Assembly (NCBI GenBank): GCA_965153455.1
Contig: OZ234504.1
Span: 7,502,001-7,566,000 of the forward strand
Direction: 5' to 3'
Length of the DNA stretch: 64,000 bases
Origin: Sphagnum compactum
Lineage: Eukaryota > Bryophyta > Sphagnopsida > Sphagnales
Shown here: piece by piece, positions 61,926-64,000 of the stretch
Numbering within the stretch: position 1 is the stretch's first letter
Layout of the letters: every line of letters starts with the position of its first letter
Notes under the pieces: model-generated
What the model was told of the DNA's origin: nothing
The model's input: the letters and a program-made list of their open reading frames with translations, nothing else
Databases searched by the model: none
Position numbers and translations under genes: made by a program

Positions 61926-62545
61926 CCTGCCATATACCAGCCCAAAACCAATAGTGAACCTAATACCAGTACCAGGCGGGTATCAAAAAGATTAATTAAA
62001 AGTAGCCAATACCAGTACAAGACGGGTATCAATTTTTAAAAAATTGCCAATAGCAATACCAGCTGGTATCAAAATAAGTTGATACCAGACCGACCAACAC
62101 TGGTATTGACTCTCAAAATTTTAACATACCAGTTGGTACTAGTGTAAATATTTTTTTTTAAAAAAAATAATTCATACCAACTGGGTACTAATGTTGAAAC
62201 TTCTTTTAAAAAATTCATACGAGCCTGGTTCCAGTATTGGATTTTTTTTTAAAAAAAAAAAAACTTTCATACCAGCTGGTCTTGGTATTAGGGTTCAAAG
62301 CTGATTTTTGGCTGATATCTGGTAAGTAAGTATACAGTGTACATCGAGTATCAAGACGGATATAGCCCTGGGTACTTAAACTGGTGGTATTATCTTGAGT
62401 CCTTACCAGGCAGGGTATTAGGGGGGTATTAGGGTATCTCAGGTCATACCAGGCTGGTTAGTTCTTTGGATACCAAGACCAGTTCCAGTCTATATACAAG
62501 GGTTCCAAGCTGGTACCCTTCCAAAACTGGTTTAGAGTGTCAAAC
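61926..62545. repeat. Array of alternating TACCAG / CTGGTA motifs
   Basis: About 15 copies of (A)TACCAG or its complement CTGGTAT, often fused as TACCAGCTGGTATC or TACCAGTTGGTAC, occur in both orientations every 20-60 bases, separated by A or T runs. A similar pair (GATACCTGGC...GGCGGGTATC) is at 31109-31137. No coding capacity. The array can form many alternative hairpins. Confidence 0.75.
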
Positions 62546-62569
62546 TGGACTGGACTGGACTGGACTGGT
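62543..62569. repeat. (ACTGG)n microsatellite
   Basis: Five pentanucleotide units at the right border of the TACCAG motif array, probably a local expansion of its CTGG core. Confidence 0.9.
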
Positions 62570-62680
62570 TGCTTGTCCAACAACTCCCTTAGAATTATTT
62601 GAAACCCACACTAGAAAAGCATCTCCTCCAAATGTTTATTTCCATTCTTTCTCCAAAACTTAAATCACCATGATCATAAT

Positions 62681-62709
62681 GATTATTATTATTATTATTA
62701 TTATTATTG
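62681..62709. repeat. (ATT)n microsatellite
   Basis: Nine to ten uninterrupted ATT units. Confidence 0.95.
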
Positions 62710-63229
62710 CTCACAAACTTACCTACAGGCAATGTAGACAAATTTTTTGCAGAGAGCACTCACAACTGGTTCCAAAGAGATTTTGCATGGTGCCAGTTTA
62801 TCTGATTTGATTGAATTTGGTGGGCATTTGAGTCTGAACTCTGAACCCTAATGAGTGTGCCAGAGTCTCTTGTTGAGGGATTTGCTGATCATGGGGATAT
62901 GACCAGGGTTTAGGTTCCTTCTTTTTTTCAATTTTGTATGTTAGCTGGACATACAAAATCATCATAAGAGGACTTGGCCAGATTTGGGTACTAGTCAGCC
63001 ATGCAAGGGTTGATGGATGCCTTCTCCCATTGATCCTAGATGGAACAAAAGCCAGGTGGAAGTTGGATGTATCATCCATGTAAGGCACAATTACCCACAT
63101 ATTTACTTGCCATAGTTCCCAAAGCCTAGAAAATGGCTGTTTAGAAATTTCCTTGTGGATTTGGTGGGCACATTACACTCATGAAAATGTGTCCTAGAAA
63201 CGAGGAACTGTATTACATACACATAATGT

Positions 63230-64000
63230 ATATATGAGTAAGATCCCTCCCACTCTTAAGGAGTAGGCCTAAAAAGTATTCCCTCCTAAGCCTCATGATC
63301 AATGTTTATGTTCATGATTTAAGAAATTTGAAAGAATATACCTAAGATCACCTCCAAATATCTAAGTTGACATGAGATCCCTACCACTCTAAAGGATTAG
63401 GCATATGATACTTCTTCTTTTCTAAGTGGGATATTCATGGATGAAAGGTGCCTTCCATACACATGATGAAATGTCTTTGGGCGCTTGAGGTGTGTAGTTG
63501 TTGTTAACCTTTCAAGTTCTACGCCTTATCACACCGAAGGGTTGATGTGAACCTTGCCTCCCAAAGTGAAAGACTTGGCCAAGACATGCTAACATGCCTT
63601 TTCGCTTAAGAGATATCTTAAGTGGAGTGGGCCTCATGCCAAGACCACCTTAGGGGGACATTAAGGTGGCATAGGAGTTAAGCCAGAAATGGTTCTGTGA
63701 GGTTTGACTCCTCAAATGATTGATTGAGTGGAACTTGGGTTTAGGAGTTTGAGTTGGCTCAAGTGACAAGTTTGGGCTTGCATCGGCCCAGAGGACAATT
63801 GGGGGTTGTCCTCAAGATTATAGTGCCAGGCACTATCTTTTTAAAACTTTCAATGAATGATTGATTGTTGTTTCAAGCTTACATGAGGTTGTAGCTCGCT
63901 AAAACATTTGGGACGATTAGGAGTTGTCCCTTTAAAGTTTTGAGGCCATTAGAAAAAGGTTGGCCTTGGGACGACTTGCTGTTGTCCTAGTTGAAATCCT
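63230..64000. repeat. Directly repeated and hairpin-rich segment at the right edge
   Basis: AGATCCCTCCCACTCTTAAG at 63240 recurs with changes at about 63373, followed in both by GGA(G/T)TAGGC and a CT-rich block. Further right, GGACAATTGGGGGTTGTCC (63792), GGGACGATTAGGAGTTGTCC (63911) and GGGACGACTTGCTGTTGTCC (63968) are three related hairpin-forming words. This may be part of a repeat or long terminal repeat that continues past the window. No gene was found. Confidence 0.45.

Noticed and set aside
62798-63100. YMDD in the minus-strand frame as a reverse transcriptase active site
   Set aside because: Surrounding residues do not match any reverse transcriptase block, and the frame is short and isolated.

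Overview
This is a stretch of nuclear DNA from a land plant. The evidence is a spliced plant-type PB1-domain protein gene (Raf-like kinase family), a pentatricopeptide-repeat (PPR) relic, plant-type Helitron, hAT and CACTA transposon remains, long AT-rich intergenic DNA with many microsatellites, and fragments of DIS3L2/SOV-like and oxysterol-binding-protein-like genes that still show introns. The low gene density and the age of the transposon remains suggest a non-flowering lineage such as a bryophyte, fern or lycophyte. That placement is a guess and was not tested. There is no bacterial or organellar signature, and most short reading frames in the window are chance AT-rich frames.

Layout. 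0-3.4 kb: on the minus strand, the 5' part of a PB1-domain protein, most likely a B4-type Raf-like MAPKKK whose kinase domain lies beyond the left edge. It is the only intact gene in the window. 3.4-5.1 kb: its long leader and promoter. 5.1-20.3 kb: repeat-rich intergenic DNA with two copies of a dispersed repeat, nested hairpins, a decayed ~96-bp tandem array, a CACTA-type foldback element, an hAT transposase C-terminal relic and two tandem triplications. 20.3-23.5 kb: a leader-like region followed by a broken PPR gene. 23.5-38.5 kb: foldback elements, a third copy of the dispersed repeat, a second hAT relic, gene-like but frame-broken DNA (31-34 kb), a protein-like relic of unknown family (34.3-36.2 kb) and two more short tandem arrays.

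38.5-50.7 kb: remains of Helitron Rep/helicase. The helicase C-terminal half is on the plus strand at 38.5-39.3 kb. The Rep domain and helicase N-terminal half are on the minus strand at 47.2-50.6 kb. The two parts are nearly complementary in coverage, so a single inversion would rejoin them. Between them is a very AT-rich block with a tRNA-derived SINE relic. 50.7-64 kb: an exon pair of a DIS3L2/SOV-like exonuclease gene with a mutated splice donor, a GC-richer orphan promoter/leader-like block (54.7-55.5 kb), an exon pair of an ORP3-like lipid-transfer protein gene, a 600-bp array of alternating TACCAG/CTGGTA motifs, and directly repeated segments up to the right edge.

No operon, CRISPR, tRNA or rRNA gene was found. 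The most noteworthy observations are the split Helitron, the small intron-containing fragments of conserved genes scattered among transposon debris, and the foldback and tandem repeat structures. All calls come from reading the sequence and recalling protein families. No alignment or database search was run.
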